A DNA stretch of 64,000 nt, from NCBI GenBank assembly GCA_017545365.1, contig JAFWOP010000029.1:39592-103591 (forward strand), written 5' to 3'. Shown here piece after piece: positions 1 through 9,989 of this stretch. The notes under the pieces were generated by a model. It was not told the origin of the DNA. It did no database searches and worked only from the letters and a program-made list of their open reading frames with translations. A program made the position numbers and the translations under genes. Positions within the stretch are counted from its first letter, which is position 1. Every line of letters begins with the position of its first letter. Source of the DNA: Bacteroidales bacterium. GTDB taxonomy: Bacteria > Bacteroidota > Bacteroidia > Bacteroidales > P3.

Positions 1-161
1 GTGACATAGTTCTCAGGCGACGACATGGGCGACTTGGCAAGCATGTCGCGCAACAGCATAACTGCCGACATCACCGCTCCAGTCAGCGCACCGTCAATAA
101 GGTAGGCCTTGCGGTAGTTGCCGTATATTGTTGATTCATATCGTCTAAATATCTTTGCCAT
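1..161 (-). CDS. N-terminal part of an unknown membrane-associated protein (cut by window edge)
   Basis: The first 53 codons are visible, starting MAKIFRRYESTIYGNYRKAY and followed by a hydrophobic stretch (residues about 22-37) that could be a membrane helix. The rest lies left of the window. The start is supported by a Bacteroidota -7 element (TATATTTGC on the minus strand) about 15-20 bases upstream, near 173-181. The family is not recognised; an integral membrane protein is an inference from the hydrophobic segment only. Confidence 0.55.
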   Translation of the reverse strand, partial: MAKIFRRYESTIYGNYRKAYLIDGALTGAVMSAVMLLRDMLAKSPMSSPENYV

Positions 162-474
162 TCTTCTGCAATAAAATGCAAATATACACAAAAAAAACGA
201 AATGATTTACTTTTTATTGTGTAATTGTCTCGCTCTATTGTAAAGTATGACTGATTTTTTTCCATATTGGGTTGAGTGTGTTGATTTCTCCGCTTTCGTA
301 ATGCTCAGCTATCGGTAGCTTATAGGACTTTCTTCGCTCCGACACGCTGAGATGTTTTTGCTTGATATACCACACACTACAAGTGCAAGGTATATTGAGG
401 GTTTGCTTCTCCGAGGCGATTTATAGAAGTATCCATTGCTTAATCATTAGGCCGACAGTTACAATCTACGGCAT
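162..474. other. Intergenic region with promoter and small hairpins
   Basis: No convincing gene. It holds the promoter of the leftward partial gene and short inverted repeats, for example AGCTAtcggTAGCT near 308-321. Around 412-430 the words GAGGCGATTTATAGAA resemble GAGGGCGATTTATGGAA in the element at 1579-1726, so part of it may be a worn copy of that repeat. Confidence 0.5.
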
Positions 475-1578
475 TCAGGCATTCAAAAAAGATGCAATGT
501 CGTGCATGGGGTCGGCTTGCTTTAATAGCGCGGCGCGGCGTTGGAGGTCTTCTTTAGTGAAGTCTTCATTCATCAGGCGGGATAATGATTGCTGTAGTTC
601 GTAGGGTGTGTCGGCCACCCAGCAGGCGGGCGCGAGGGTTGTGCCTTCGACCATGGGGCTGTTCACCAGGCAGTGGCGGCCTTCGTAGAGGGCGTTCATC
701 AGCTTCAGTTTCACGCCTGTTGCCTGCCAGGTGAGCAGTAGGTTGACATGAGCCTCTCGCAGTAGGCGGTGCATGGTGTCGTCGTCGGGGTTGGCCACCA
801 GCCGCACGTTGGGGTGCTTGGCTACGGCGTGTCGCAACGCTTCGTCGGGGTTTCTTCCCGCGATGACGAATGTGTAGGGGCAGCGGTCTACCACCCCGTT
901 GAGCAGTTGGTGGACGGCGTTGGTGTTCTCTGGCACTGAGAGGTTCCCGTGGTATAGCACATAGTTTCCACGACCGGTGAGCGATGTTACTTCGGTGTGT
1001 CCGTGGGAGGGCGGCAGCAGTCGCACGTCGTCACACCCTATGGCACGGAAGTGGGTGGCATCGGTGTCGGATATGGCCAACACTGTTGTTGCCTTGGTCA
1101 GTAGCGTCTCATAGCGGCGCAGCTTGCGTGCTTCGGTACGGAAAAAGAAGCGTTTCCAAAGACTCTTCTCAACGGCGGCGAGGGCGGCATAGTAGTCATG
1201 TTCCACATTGTGGGCTCGGACGATGATGCGCCTCCCCTCCCCTGCCAGATGTTCTAGCAGGAGGCAGCAGTGCAGCCCTTCTAGGAGTATGGGGTGGTTG
1301 TCCTGCTGTAGGCGTTGCAGCAGGGTCTGCGAGCAGCGAGAGGCTACGATGTAGGGGCGTTGTTCCAATTGGTGTCGGAGGCCTGTCTCGCGAGGGTAGT
1401 AGCGCACCTCCTCGCACCATCGTTCCAGTTCCTTCGCCTCCTGCCTACCGTAGGTGTAGCAGTGCAGGTGTATTTTTACTCCGGCTTTGGAGAGTGCCAC
1501 TATTCGGTGGTATATGTCAATCACTCCGCCGTAGTCGGCTGGCCAGGGGACGTTGAAGGTGACAATGTGGAGGGGCAT
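475..1578 (-). CDS. Glycosyltransferase, GT4-like (GT-B fold)
   Basis: This 367-residue protein looks like a GT-B glycosyltransferase that moves a sugar from a nucleotide sugar to a glycan or lipid acceptor at the cytoplasmic face. The N-terminus MPLHIVTFNVPWPADYGG has the usual first beta strand and glycine-rich turn. Residues about 119-133 (IIVRAHNVEHDYYA) match the NVEHDYY motif of Bacteroidota GT4 relatives. The C-terminal half carries YVLYHGNLSVPENTNAV and a region around LKLMNALYEGRHCLV where the nucleotide sugar should bind. It is a single leftward gene after a hairpin-rich spacer. The acceptor and sugar cannot be told from sequence. Confidence 0.8.
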   Translation of the reverse strand: MPLHIVTFNVPWPADYGGVIDIYHRIVALSKAGVKIHLHCYTYGRQEAKELERWCEEVRYYPRETGLRHQLEQRPYIVASRCSQTLLQRLQQDNHPILLEGLHCCLLLEHLAGEGRRIIVRAHNVEHDYYAALAAVEKSLWKRFFFRTEARKLRRYETLLTKATTVLAISDTDATHFRAIGCDDVRLLPPSHGHTEVTSLTGRGNYVLYHGNLSVPENTNAVHQLLNGVVDRCPYTFVIAGRNPDEALRHAVAKHPNVRLVANPDDDTMHRLLREAHVNLLLTWQATGVKLKLMNALYEGRHCLVNSPMVEGTTLAPACWVADTPYELQQSLSRLMNEDFTKEDLQRRAALLKQADPMHDIASFLNA

Positions 1579-1726
1579 CTTTTAAAGGCGGTTTTAGGGT
1601 TTTGCCCTTGCAGGGCGTGTGTTGTAATGTGCTGGTTTTCTGTAGGCGGTGTCTACAGAGACGTGTGTGGCTGCCTTTTCGAGGGCGATTTATGGAATCG
1701 CCTTTAGAAATAGGGTATTGACCACT
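1579..1726 (+). repeat. REP-like hairpin element, copy A
   Basis: An intergenic block with successive inverted repeats: GCCCTTGCAGGGC, CTGTAG...CTACAG and GGCGATT...AATCGCC. Read on this strand, its order of words (TTTTAAAGG, TTTTGCCCTT, GTGCTG, CTGTAGGCG) recurs in the reverse complement of 10010-10130, which makes these two copies of one dispersed element. It lies between two leftward genes and could also shape 3' ends of transcripts. Confidence 0.55.
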
Positions 1727-2515
1727 TCATACTTTTTTAGCTCTTACGTTTACTTCGATTTGTAGTCCGTCGTAGGCGATGTGTACGTGCGGAGGCAGTT
1801 CTTTCGATACTTCGGCATAGAGACCCATCTCGTGGCTGACATGGGTGATGTATGCTTCTCGGGGGGACACGTGCTTGATAATCTCTAGGGCTTCGGGTAG
1901 ACAGTAGTGGGAGAAGTGTTTGCTCTTCCTCAGTGCGTTGATGACTAGGGTGTCGGCATGTTCTAGCTTGAGCATCTCGCTGGGGGGTATGTAGTTGGCA
2001 TCGGTTATGTAGACCAGTCCGTTAATTCTATATCCCAGCACGGGAAGTTGTTTGTGCAGTGCTTTGATAGGCATAATCTCTACCCCGGCAGCACGGAAGG
2101 GTTCGTCGCCCGAAATTTCGTGGATGTTGGCTTCGGGAAGTCCGGGGAATTCGTGGGGGACGAAGATGTAATGGTAGTCGCGTTCTATTGCCTCACGTGC
2201 TTCGTGGTTGCAGTAGAGGTCCATCTTCTGCTGTTGGACGTAGTTGAACGAGCGTATGTCGTCCAGGCCTCCCACGTGGTCGCGGTGGGCATGGGTGATG
2301 AGGATGCTGTCCAGATGCATCACTTTTTCGCGCAGCATCTGCTCGCGGAAGTCGGGGCCGATGTCGATAAGGATGTTCTTGCCTTCGTCGGTCTCGACTA
2401 GTGCGGAGGTGCGAAGATGGCAGTCATGCCAGTCGGCTGACTGACAGACGGCACATCGACATGCAACAACAGGCACCCCCATGGAAGTACCTGTTCCCAA
2501 AAAAGTCAGTCTCAT
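1727..2515 (-). CDS. MBL-fold metallo-hydrolase, PhnP-like
   Basis: A 262-residue metallo-beta-lactamase-fold hydrolase of the PhnP/RNase Z-like type. The start at MRLTFLGTGTSMGVPV is chosen because upstream codons are a shadow of the next gene; FLGTGTSxGxP is the typical N-terminus of this group. The metal-binding motif HAHRDH is near residue 80 (ILITHAHRDHVGG), with YITDANYI and a distal histidine in YITHVSHE. CRCAVC near residue 24 resembles the extra zinc site of PhnP. The family hydrolyses phosphodiesters, often cyclic nucleotide or phosphonate-pathway products; the true substrate is unknown. It follows the response regulator by about 40 bases and may be co-transcribed. Confidence 0.85.
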   Translation of the reverse strand: MRLTFLGTGTSMGVPVVACRCAVCQSADWHDCHLRTSALVETDEGKNILIDIGPDFREQMLREKVMHLDSILITHAHRDHVGGLDDIRSFNYVQQQKMDLYCNHEAREAIERDYHYIFVPHEFPGLPEANIHEISGDEPFRAAGVEIMPIKALHKQLPVLGYRINGLVYITDANYIPPSEMLKLEHADTLVINALRKSKHFSHYCLPEALEIIKHVSPREAYITHVSHEMGLYAEVSKELPPHVHIAYDGLQIEVNVRAKKV

Positions 2516-2556
2516 CCTTTGTGAATGGTTAGATTGAACTAAACCTTTTTGCGCGG

Positions 2557-3252
2557 TTATTCGTTTTTGACGGTCAGACGGAAGCCGACACCATGCACGT
2601 TGACGATTTGTACTTTGGGGTCTACCTTGAGGTATTTGCGGAGTTTGGTGATGTAGACGTCCATGCTGCGGGCTGCGAAGTAGCTGTCGTCCTTCCATAT
2701 TTTTTGCAGGGTGCTGGTGCGGTCGACGAGTTGGTTGAAGTTCATGGCAAACATGCGGAGCAGTTCGCATTCTTTCATGGTGAGGCGTTGGACGTTGTCG
2801 CCGCAGGTGAGGGTCTGATGTCCGTAGTCGAAGACTATGCTGCCGATGTGGAAGAGGTTCTTGTCGGGCTTGCCGTCGTCGAAGGAGCGGCGGATGGTGG
2901 CATTGACACGTGCCAGCAGTTCTTCCATGCTGAAGGGTTTGGTAACATAGTCGTCGGCACCGATTTCGAAACCTTTCAGTTTGTCGGCTTCAAGATTTTT
3001 GGCTGTGAGGAAGATGATGGGTATGCGTTTGTCTACGCGGCGTATTTCCTTGGCGACAGTGAAGCCGTCCTTGACGGGCATCATGATGTCGAGGATGCAG
3101 GCATCGACATCGTCGTTCTGATAGGAGTCGAGGGCTGCCTGTCCGTCTACAGCCAAAAACACGGTGTAGCCTTTTTGGGTGAGATAGGCTTTTAAGATAG
3201 TCCCCAGATTGGGGTCGTCCTCTGCTACAAGCAGTTTGATACCTAGGTTCAT
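2557..3252 (-). CDS. OmpR/PhoB-type response regulator, RprY-like
   Basis: A 231-residue two-component regulator. Residues 1-125 form a receiver domain with acidic pair EDD at 11-13, phospho-acceptor Asp55 in CILDIMMP, and the TAK and TKPF motifs. Residues about 135-231 form a winged-helix DNA-binding domain ending RSMDVYITKLRKYL and HGVGFRL. The sequence closely resembles Bacteroides RprY, which works with the sensor RprX and affects growth and membrane functions. No histidine kinase lies next to it, so the partner must be elsewhere. It shares direction with the MBL hydrolase and cyclophilin genes. Confidence 0.9.
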   Translation of the reverse strand: MNLGIKLLVAEDDPNLGTILKAYLTQKGYTVFLAVDGQAALDSYQNDDVDACILDIMMPVKDGFTVAKEIRRVDKRIPIIFLTAKNLEADKLKGFEIGADDYVTKPFSMEELLARVNATIRRSFDDGKPDKNLFHIGSIVFDYGHQTLTCGDNVQRLTMKECELLRMFAMNFNQLVDRTSTLQKIWKDDSYFAARSMDVYITKLRKYLKVDPKVQIVNVHGVGFRLTVKNE

Positions 3253-3270
3253 ATTGTTATGTTTATTTGT

Positions 3271-3726
3271 TTAGTCTTCGGTTATTTCTATTTTTTCGAT
3301 TAGGTCGCCCACTGCGATTTTATCCACCACGTCGAGACCTTCTTCCACTTTGCCGAAACAGGTGTGGACACCGTCGAGGTGCTGGGTGTTTTCGCGGTTG
3401 TGGCAGATGAAGAACTGGCTGCCGCCGGTGTCTTTGCCGGCATGTGCCATCGAGAGCACGCCGCGGTCGTGGTATTGTTTCGGGGCCATGGTTTCGCACT
3501 TGATGTGCCAGCCGGGGCCGCCGGTGCCGATGCGTGGGTCGCGCATGTCATGGCTGTAGGGGCAGCCGCCCTGTATGACGAAGTGGGGTATCACACGGTG
3601 GAAGTGCAGCCCGTCATAGAAGCCGGCGCGGGCCAGCTTGACGAAGTTTGCCACGGTGTTGGGGACTTCTTTTTCATAGAGGGCCACCCGCATGGTGCCC
3701 TTGGGTGTTATGATGTTAGCGTGCAT
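3271..3726 (-). CDS. Cyclophilin-type peptidyl-prolyl cis-trans isomerase
   Basis: A 151-residue single-domain cyclophilin that speeds proline isomerisation during folding. [13 protein letters not shown] (about 42-54) and [11 protein letters not shown] (about 101-111) hold the active-site Arg, Phe and Gln. [12 protein letters not shown] is the usual C-terminal signature. There is no signal peptide, so it should act in the cytoplasm. It lies 18 bases before the response regulator in the same direction. Confidence 0.93.
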   Translation of the reverse strand: MHANIITPKGTMRVALYEKEVPNTVANFVKLARAGFYDGLHFHRVIPHFVIQGGCPYSHDMRDPRIGTGGPGWHIKCETMAPKQYHDRGVLSMAHAGKDTGGSQFFICHNRENTQHLDGVHTCFGKVEEGLDVVDKIAVGDLIEKIEITED

Positions 3727-3867
3727 AGGTGTTCTTATCTTCTTTTTGGTATTTTATTAACTTAAAAAATTGCGTTTTATTGTACGCTTATATTAATTTT
3801 TTTTACTCGAGGTATCATGATTGATTGTTTTAAAGGTGACTCTGTGTTTTATAGGTGACCGACCCCT

Positions 3868-4003
3868 TTTTAACGTTTAAACTCTCAAACGAAGCGAACG
3901 TTTTCGATAAGCCGAGTCCTGACAAGCTTGCTTGTATGGTGAGGCGAGAAAACGACGGCCAGCGCGGAGACCAACCTTTTAAACCTTTAACCCTTTCAAT
4001 CGT
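3868..4003. repeat. Intergenic element built from short AAACCTTT-like words
   Basis: Between the cyclophilin and lepB genes is a low-complexity spacer with TTTAACGTTTAAACTCTCAAACG on the left and words such as CCTTTTAAACCTTTAACCC on the right, separated by a GC-richer centre. The same vocabulary returns at 40055-40165. It belongs to the wider class of word-built inverted elements in this window. Confidence 0.4.
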
Positions 4004-4009
4004 GGCGGA

Positions 4010-5560
4010 CTACCACTGCGAGGCTTTGAGGAAGAGACGGTTCCAGCGGGGACGACGATGGTCTTTGTCCCACGAGAAGACGACCCTGCTGGCCTTGCCT
4101 ACGATGTGGTCTTCGGGTACGAAGCCCCAGAAACGGCTGTCGGCGGAGTTGTGGCGGTTGTCGCCCATCATCCAGTAGTAGTCCATCTTGCAGGTGTATG
4201 AGGTGGTCGCTTCGCCGTTGATGTATATGGTGCCGTCTTTGACTTCCAAGGTGTTGCCTTCGTAGACTTCGATAAGTCGGCGGTAGAGGGGCAGGGTCTT
4301 TTCGTCCAGCTCCAGCCGCTCGCCCTTGGCGGGTATGTGGATGGGGCCGAAGTTGTCTACACTCCAGTGGTAGCCGTCGGCATGGGGGAAGAGGTCGCGG
4401 TCCTCTTCGCCGGCAGGATAGGTGACGGGGAGGACTTCAACGACGTCGGGTCGCGCTTCGAGTTCGGCGGCCTCGGTTCTGGTCAGGGGCAGACGGTAGT
4501 GCGAGGTGCCTTCGTACATCATCCGTGTCAGGGAGTTGTCGTAGTCTTCTTTGCTCACACCCATCTTGTCGAGTATTCTGCCCACATTGAGGCCGGGTGC
4601 GAAGAGGACGTCGTAGGTCTGCTGGCTGGCAACAGGTGATGGAAGTGGTTTGCCGTTGATGAAGATTTGCTGGTCGACGATTTTCACGTCTTCGCCGGGC
4701 AGTCCTATGCAGCGTTTGATGAAGTTTTCGCGTTTGTCCACAGGCCGCACACGGATGTGGTTTTCTACCAGCTGGTTTCCTACGGGCAAACGGCGGGCGT
4801 TCCACACGGTCTCGCGGCCCATCTCGCGCACTAGGTCGTAATAGCTACGGTTGCTCTGCCATGCGGTGCACATGGTGTCGCCGTCGGGGAAATTAAACAC
4901 TACGGCGTCGAAGCGTTGCACCTTGCCCAATCCCCAATAGCGGTGGTAGGGCAGCTGGATCCATTTGAGGTAGGACTCGCGCTGTCCGCCCGACAGGGGC
5001 ATGACGTTGTGTACCAGGGGTACGGAGAGGGGTGTCATCATCACACGGGGGCCATAGGCTATCTTGGAGACCATCAGATAGTCGCCCGTCAGCAGCGACT
5101 TCTCCATGGAGCTGGAGGGTATGTTGTAGAATTCCAACACCATGCCTCGGATGATGACGGCAGCGATGAGGGCGAAGACGATGGCATCCAGCCAGTCGCG
5201 GGCGTTGCTGACCTTAGCAGGCGGGTCTTCGACGGGGTCGTGGTACTGCATCTTGTTCAATCCCAAGAAGGGCAGGTATATGAAGGGGAAAAGCACGGCG
5301 AAGGTCTGTTCCCAGAAGTTGTAGCGGTGGAACACCTTGGCGGTTTCCACCACCAAGAGCAGGAACATGAAGATGTTGATGGCGGGGATGAGGAAATAGA
5401 CATACCACTTCCATCCTTTGCCACACAGCTTTATCCATACTACTATATTGTAAATCGGCACTAGGGCCTTCCACGGGGCGACCCCAGCTTTTTTGAATAC
5501 GAACCACAGGCCTACAAGGCAGCCCACAAAGTACAGAATCAACAGAATGTCGTACAGCAT
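4010..5560 (-). CDS. lepB: Signal peptidase I, large Bacteroidota form with N-terminal membrane domain
   Basis: This 516-residue protein is signal peptidase I, which cleaves signal peptides from exported proteins at the outer face of the inner membrane. The first 105 residues are an extra membrane domain with several hydrophobic helices (DUF5684-like). The catalytic core begins at about 120: [10 protein letters not shown] holds nucleophile Ser151 and [11 protein letters not shown] holds general base Lys282. The [14 protein letters not shown] box is near the C-terminus. Long insertions separate the boxes, which is why the protein is about twice the length of Gram-positive forms. Its load in this genome would include the lipoprotein-rich and T9SS-type secretome nearby, although lipoproteins use a different peptidase. 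Confidence 0.93.
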   Translation of the reverse strand: MLYDILLILYFVGCLVGLWFVFKKAGVAPWKALVPIYNIVVWIKLCGKGWKWYVYFLIPAINIFMFLLLVVETAKVFHRYNFWEQTFAVLFPFIYLPFLGLNKMQYHDPVEDPPAKVSNARDWLDAIVFALIAAVIIRGMVLEFYNIPSSSMEKSLLTGDYLMVSKIAYGPRVMMTPLSVPLVHNVMPLSGGQRESYLKWIQLPYHRYWGLGKVQRFDAVVFNFPDGDTMCTAWQSNRSYYDLVREMGRETVWNARRLPVGNQLVENHIRVRPVDKRENFIKRCIGLPGEDVKIVDQQIFINGKPLPSPVASQQTYDVLFAPGLNVGRILDKMGVSKEDYDNSLTRMMYEGTSHYRLPLTRTEAAELEARPDVVEVLPVTYPAGEEDRDLFPHADGYHWSVDNFGPIHIPAKGERLELDEKTLPLYRRLIEVYEGNTLEVKDGTIYINGEATTSYTCKMDYYWMMGDNRHNSADSRFWGFVPEDHIVGKASRVVFSWDKDHRRPRWNRLFLKASQW

Positions 5561-5640
5561 TGTCAGTTTTAATGTTTTATTCGTTTGATATTGAAATATG
5601 TCGGGGCAGTTCTCGTGCCAGCCGAATTAGCTATATAACG

Positions 5641-6789
5641 TTAATCCCTTTTAAATATTGCATCCACCGCTTCTAATAGTATCTTTTTCTCGTTTTCCCA
5701 GCACAGCTCCCTTCTTGCTTCGGCGAAACGGCGCTCTTTCTCTTCACCTGGCATCTCACGCCAGAGGGTGAGTGTCTTGCTTATAGTGTCTGCCAGGCGG
5801 TTGATGTACGCTTCGTAGGCCTGACCCTCTTTCACATGCGGACAGGCTTCTGTGACGGTTCCGACTCCGTAATGCTCCAGCACCTCTCTGATTGCCTCAA
5901 ACCCTGTTGCCAGAATAGGGACACCGGCATGTATAAAGTCGCCAATTCTGTTGGGCAGCGCGCACTGATAGCTCAGACCCAGCTCTTCCAGCAGGCAGAG
6001 GCCTAAATCTGCCTCACCAGTGATTGCATGCAGTCTTTCGGGCGTCACACGTCCTAGGAATTCTATCCTCCCGCCCCACGGCTTCTTCTCGGCATAGTCT
6101 TTCAGCTCGTCCAGCAGGTCGCCATCGCCCGCCACGGTCAGCCGACAGTCGGGCAAAAGGTTCATAACATCTATCAATTCACGTACTCCGCGTCCCACAT
6201 TCACCGCACCTTGGTACAGCAGCATGGTCTTCTCTCCCACCCTTCTGGTTGTCGGCAGGGGGGTGGAACTCACGGGTACGTTGCGCAACACCTTCATCAC
6301 TATCCCATAGCGGCGGCCATAGGCTTCGGCCACAGGTCGGCTCACCGTAAACGCCACCGTCACATAGGGCAGACACCAGCTCTCCACCCATCGCCACACT
6401 CGCCGAACAGCAGGTTTCCCCACTAGTTCCGGCACATCGGGGAAAAGCTCGTGGGCATCGAAGGCTAGCGGCTTTCGGCGGAGACGAGCCGCCCAACAGC
6501 AAGCCAGCAGGGTGTCACTGTCATTGGCATAGAACAGATCGGCACGCATCACAAGCAGCCGCATCAGCAGTCGCAGGTTGTATTCGGCATAGAACAATGC
6601 CGAGCGTCGGAACAAGAGGCGCATCCGAACACACTTATACTGACGAGGGACCAGCCGTGGACTCTCCTTCAGCCGACGGCCCACCAGGGTGACAGCATAC
6701 CCCGCCTCATGTAATGCGGCACACGTGCGGCCGACCCGCTGGTCGGTCGCCAAGTCGTTGGTCACTGCCATGATGATATGTTTTGCCAT
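5641..6789 (-). CDS. Glycosyltransferase, GT4-like
   Basis: A 382-residue GT-B glycosyltransferase. The start at MAKHIIMAVTNDLATDQRVG is chosen because a good promoter lies between it and any earlier start, and because TNDLxTDQRV is the usual N-terminus of this Bacteroidota subgroup. DAHELFPDVPE sits in the N-terminal half. The C-terminal half has FLGRVTPERL and LPNRIGDFIHAGVPILATGF, the region that normally binds the nucleotide sugar. It probably adds a sugar in cell-surface glycan synthesis; the sugar is unknown. It is monocistronic by spacing. Confidence 0.83.
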   Translation of the reverse strand: MAKHIIMAVTNDLATDQRVGRTCAALHEAGYAVTLVGRRLKESPRLVPRQYKCVRMRLLFRRSALFYAEYNLRLLMRLLVMRADLFYANDSDTLLACCWAARLRRKPLAFDAHELFPDVPELVGKPAVRRVWRWVESWCLPYVTVAFTVSRPVAEAYGRRYGIVMKVLRNVPVSSTPLPTTRRVGEKTMLLYQGAVNVGRGVRELIDVMNLLPDCRLTVAGDGDLLDELKDYAEKKPWGGRIEFLGRVTPERLHAITGEADLGLCLLEELGLSYQCALPNRIGDFIHAGVPILATGFEAIREVLEHYGVGTVTEACPHVKEGQAYEAYINRLADTISKTLTLWREMPGEEKERRFAEARRELCWENEKKILLEAVDAIFKRD

Positions 6790-6822
6790 CGTCGATACCT
6801 TTTTAGACCATTCAGTAACGCA

Positions 6823-6855
6823 CAAATGTACATAATCGTATTTCCAATATGCAAA
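6823..6855 (-). promoter_or_regulatory. Bacteroidota sigma-70 promoter of the glycosyltransferase
   Basis: On the minus strand a -7 element TACATTTG (6823-6830) lies 21 bases after a TTTG -33 element (6852-6855). This is the normal Bacteroidota layout and places transcription start about 25-30 bases before the gene at 6789. Confidence 0.6.
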
Positions 6856-6950
6856 AAAATGAGAACTGAGTATTCTCCGGGTGCAACAATATAGTAGGGG
6901 CAGACAGTGGTATCTGCCCCCTACAACTCTCAATTTTCAGATTCTCTAAC

Positions 6951-8321
6951 CTATTGAACCAGCAGCCGTTTGGTGGCAGTGCCGGCGGGGGTGCGCACCA
7001 GTAGCACGTAGGCCCCTTTCGGCCAGGAGGTGACGTCGAAGGTGGCCTTCCGGCCCTCTGCAGACTGGTCCATCACTTTCTCGCCACGCACGTCGTAGGC
7101 CTCCACGCGGCGGATGACGTAGGACGAGTTCACCAGCACGCTGCCGCTGGCAGGGTTAGGCATCAGCTGCACGAAGCGCGACAGGTCGTCCTCCGCCTCC
7201 GGCACGCCGATGTCGCCGTGCCCCTCTTGGTGGTGCAGGGTGAAGCGCAGGGGAGTGCTCCACTCGCTGTAGCGCAGCGTGTCGTACTCGTGGCACACCG
7301 CCCTCACGTAAGCTATCATCTGGGTGTCGGCATACGAGGCATCCGAAAAGACCCACCTGTTGGTGCGCAGAGGCACTATCGCGCTGCGAGTCTCGAAGTC
7401 GGCCTCCGGCCCGTACCACAGCTGGTACTCCGGGTGTAGGCTGTCGTAGTCCCACTGCACGGTCACTGTGTCGGTGTAGCTGCCCCGCACAAACAGGCCG
7501 CTCACCCGCGGACATTCGGGAGCGTTGGCAAACGACGTGTCCACCACCTCGATGATGGGCAAGATCATCAGGAACTGGTTCGACGGCATCCAGTGCCATT
7601 CGCCTTGAATTCCATTATCATAGTGGCGAAGCTTCCAAAATGCAGGGGAAATACAGGCAGTGTCTTCTGGATCCCATGTCGGTTTAAAAACAATATAGTT
7701 GTTATCACTAGCAGTATATGGCTCTGGAGAAAATATATGTAATAAACCATAGCAAGTGCCACCTACATAGAACGAATCATATACGGTAATAGGCTTGTCG
7801 AAATAATAGTCATAAATCTTTATTGCGTAAGGAGTCACGTCTGCATAATAATAGGTGGAAATTCCATCTATATTACTATTGTTGTGGCAGTTAATTGTAT
7901 TAACCATGTAACTCCCATCTGGCCTTCCTGCCGTGTCAGACTCGTCCCACTGGACTTGAGCCTTTAGTGTGAACGAGTCTGGAGTAGCTTCATAAAGCAA
8001 GAGATACTCTGACGGGGCATTAGGGCTAATTTGTGCTCTTATTAAGCAAACATGCGCAGAGAGCCCTACCAACTTCATGCCGGCGGGGTTGTCGGTATAA
8101 TTGTATTGAAGTAAGTCGTCACGGCATAGCACCCCCCTCGTATAGGGACGACAAGGGTGGGGGTAAAAAATTTTGCCATTATGTATAGGGTCCTCCATGA
8201 CCCATGCGTCGTAATCGAATTGCCAATAGGGGACATATGAGGTGTCCCTGAAGGTGTGGGACTGGGCCGAAACTCCCGCCGCAGCCAGCACACATATCAT
8301 TATCAAAAGTGCCTTTTTCAT
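6951..8321 (-). CDS. Secreted protein with T9SS type A C-terminal sorting domain
   Basis: A 456-residue exported protein. It starts with a signal peptide (MKKALLIMICVLAAAGVSAQ) and ends with the type IX sorting domain: LMPNPASGSVLVNSS, then VEAYDVRGEKV, then WPKGAYVLLVRTPAGTATKRLL. Such tails direct the protein through the outer membrane and are removed on the cell surface. The region at about 265-370 looks like a fibronectin-type beta domain (VTVQWDYDSLHPEYQLWYG). The N-terminal part is not recognised. It follows the secreted protein at 8359-9774 by 37 bases, so the two may be co-transcribed. Confidence 0.85.
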   Translation of the reverse strand: MKKALLIMICVLAAAGVSAQSHTFRDTSYVPYWQFDYDAWVMEDPIHNGKIFYPHPCRPYTRGVLCRDDLLQYNYTDNPAGMKLVGLSAHVCLIRAQISPNAPSEYLLLYEATPDSFTLKAQVQWDESDTAGRPDGSYMVNTINCHNNSNIDGISTYYYADVTPYAIKIYDYYFDKPITVYDSFYVGGTCYGLLHIFSPEPYTASDNNYIVFKPTWDPEDTACISPAFWKLRHYDNGIQGEWHWMPSNQFLMILPIIEVVDTSFANAPECPRVSGLFVRGSYTDTVTVQWDYDSLHPEYQLWYGPEADFETRSAIVPLRTNRWVFSDASYADTQMIAYVRAVCHEYDTLRYSEWSTPLRFTLHHQEGHGDIGVPEAEDDLSRFVQLMPNPASGSVLVNSSYVIRRVEAYDVRGEKVMDQSAEGRKATFDVTSWPKGAYVLLVRTPAGTATKRLLVQ

Positions 8322-8358
8322 ATTTATTAATACTTTATAGTTTCACATTTTATGGTAT

Positions 8359-9774
8359 CTAATTGCATATCACATCCTTATTAATGTCTTTTACTTCAAA
8401 TGGCATATCACCCATTAAGGTATCTGGCACATTCATATTGGTCGCCATAGCAGGTTCGTTAAACGTGGCTGTCTTTTCCACACAATATATGGCATCTGAC
8501 TGTCCACAGCTAGGCATAGTGGTGAGATTTTCCATAAAGAGAGTCAGCGGGCCTATGTTAGTCATATTTCCAGAAGAAACAAAGGCATCCGATGTGTTTC
8601 CAAAAAGATCCATGGCATGGAAATTGTAACTCGGCAGGTATCGGCCGTAGTATGTGCCTGTTGTCAGTGTGGGGAGCGGGAACTGGTAGATGATGCTCGA
8701 CAGGCTGCCCATCCCGCCGTCAAAATCGTTCAGCACCATCAGCCGCTTCAGCGAAGGAGAATATCGGACGTCGCGCATCTTCCATTTCGAGGTTGGCTGT
8801 CGAACTATTTGGGCATTCAGTGCCTGCTGTAGCGTCGCCAGCCCGCCAGAAATTCTGAAGGTCTTTACCGCAAGGCCCTCTTGGGGCGAGTCGGTGTAGT
8901 GGTACGCCACGGCAAAATCGTTGTTGTCCAACGCCGTCGCCATCACTGCTTCATCCACCTTCAGGTCCCAAAATTTCTGCCCGGTAGTGATGGCGTAATA
9001 TGCCCAAGGAAGGTAAGGAGGAATCGTGACCCATGTCGGCGTAAGGAAGCTGTTTTTGGGGTATATCCGCAGCACCAATAGCGAGTCAATGTTGTTCCGT
9101 GCCACCGCCACTATATGCTTCTTCATGGCGATAATGTCAGTGTACTCCTCCTTCCCATGTTTGTTGTAGATTATGATGTTGTTCCACGACCCTCCCCAAT
9201 AGGACGCACAACCGACACCCACACGCGGTTGGGTATCACTTACAATGTAGTTCTTTGCAATGTATGCAACCTTGTTGTATCCGCTGCTGTCGAACACTGC
9301 CATCCGGATGACGTCTGTTATCTGATTCTGACAATAACCGCCACCAAGAAGAGGGTCAATAAAACAGTCGGGCATCAGGGTTGGCAGGGGCACCATCCAT
9401 CGGTAATAGCCTGTCCCGTTGTAGAAGTCCTGGATGTCAAAACAGGCTAATAGGCCGCGTGGGGTACCAGCCAACATATAATGCCCGCAGAGGAAGACGC
9501 TGTCGTGCAGGATGCGGAAGTCGTTCACCGTCGCATCCTGCGGGACGTCTATACTAAGAACGACGGACGTGGCCTCGTCCACTAACAAAAAATGCTTGTC
9601 CTTGAATTCCCTGTTACAGGCATACACGATGCTGATATCGTTCTTCCAATATCGTACAATCGAAGTGTCCGACTCATTCTCCGGAATCTGGCTTACCAGG
9701 CTTTGACCCCTCGCCGCACATAGTGGCAGCAATAGTAGGAATAATACAAAAGTCTTAATAGCAATGTTTTTCAT
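8359..9774 (-). CDS. Secreted protein of unknown function
   Basis: A 471-residue protein with a signal peptide (MKNIAIKTFVLFLLLLPLCAARGQ). This start is preferred over an earlier ATG because the -7 element TATTTTTGC lies at 9810-9818, which would put the earlier ATG at the promoter. The body is beta-rich with repeated short strands and phrases such as GLLACFDIQDF and NDFDGGMGSLSSIIYQFP, like the N-terminal half of the broken gene at 55541-57600. No sorting domain is visible at the end (VKDINKDVICN), so it may be periplasmic, or a relative that lost its tail. Confidence 0.7.
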   Translation of the reverse strand: MKNIAIKTFVLFLLLLPLCAARGQSLVSQIPENESDTSIVRYWKNDISIVYACNREFKDKHFLLVDEATSVVLSIDVPQDATVNDFRILHDSVFLCGHYMLAGTPRGLLACFDIQDFYNGTGYYRWMVPLPTLMPDCFIDPLLGGGYCQNQITDVIRMAVFDSSGYNKVAYIAKNYIVSDTQPRVGVGCASYWGGSWNNIIIYNKHGKEEYTDIIAMKKHIVAVARNNIDSLLVLRIYPKNSFLTPTWVTIPPYLPWAYYAITTGQKFWDLKVDEAVMATALDNNDFAVAYHYTDSPQEGLAVKTFRISGGLATLQQALNAQIVRQPTSKWKMRDVRYSPSLKRLMVLNDFDGGMGSLSSIIYQFPLPTLTTGTYYGRYLPSYNFHAMDLFGNTSDAFVSSGNMTNIGPLTLFMENLTTMPSCGQSDAIYCVEKTATFNEPAMATNMNVPDTLMGDMPFEVKDINKDVICN

Positions 9775-9989
9775 AACAATAAGAAATTGATTAACACTAT
9801 AATTCTTTTGCAAAAATACAAAAAAAAGTGAGTGCTTGCAAAAAAAAATGTTAAAAGTGGGGAAAATATAGGGGAAGACGTTGGAATACAGGCTGTTTTG
9901 ATTACATATGGCTCTGTAAGAAAAATCCCATTGCCTTTAAAACGTGGTCTGGCGTTTAAAAGGCAATGGAGAAATGAAGATGCAATGCA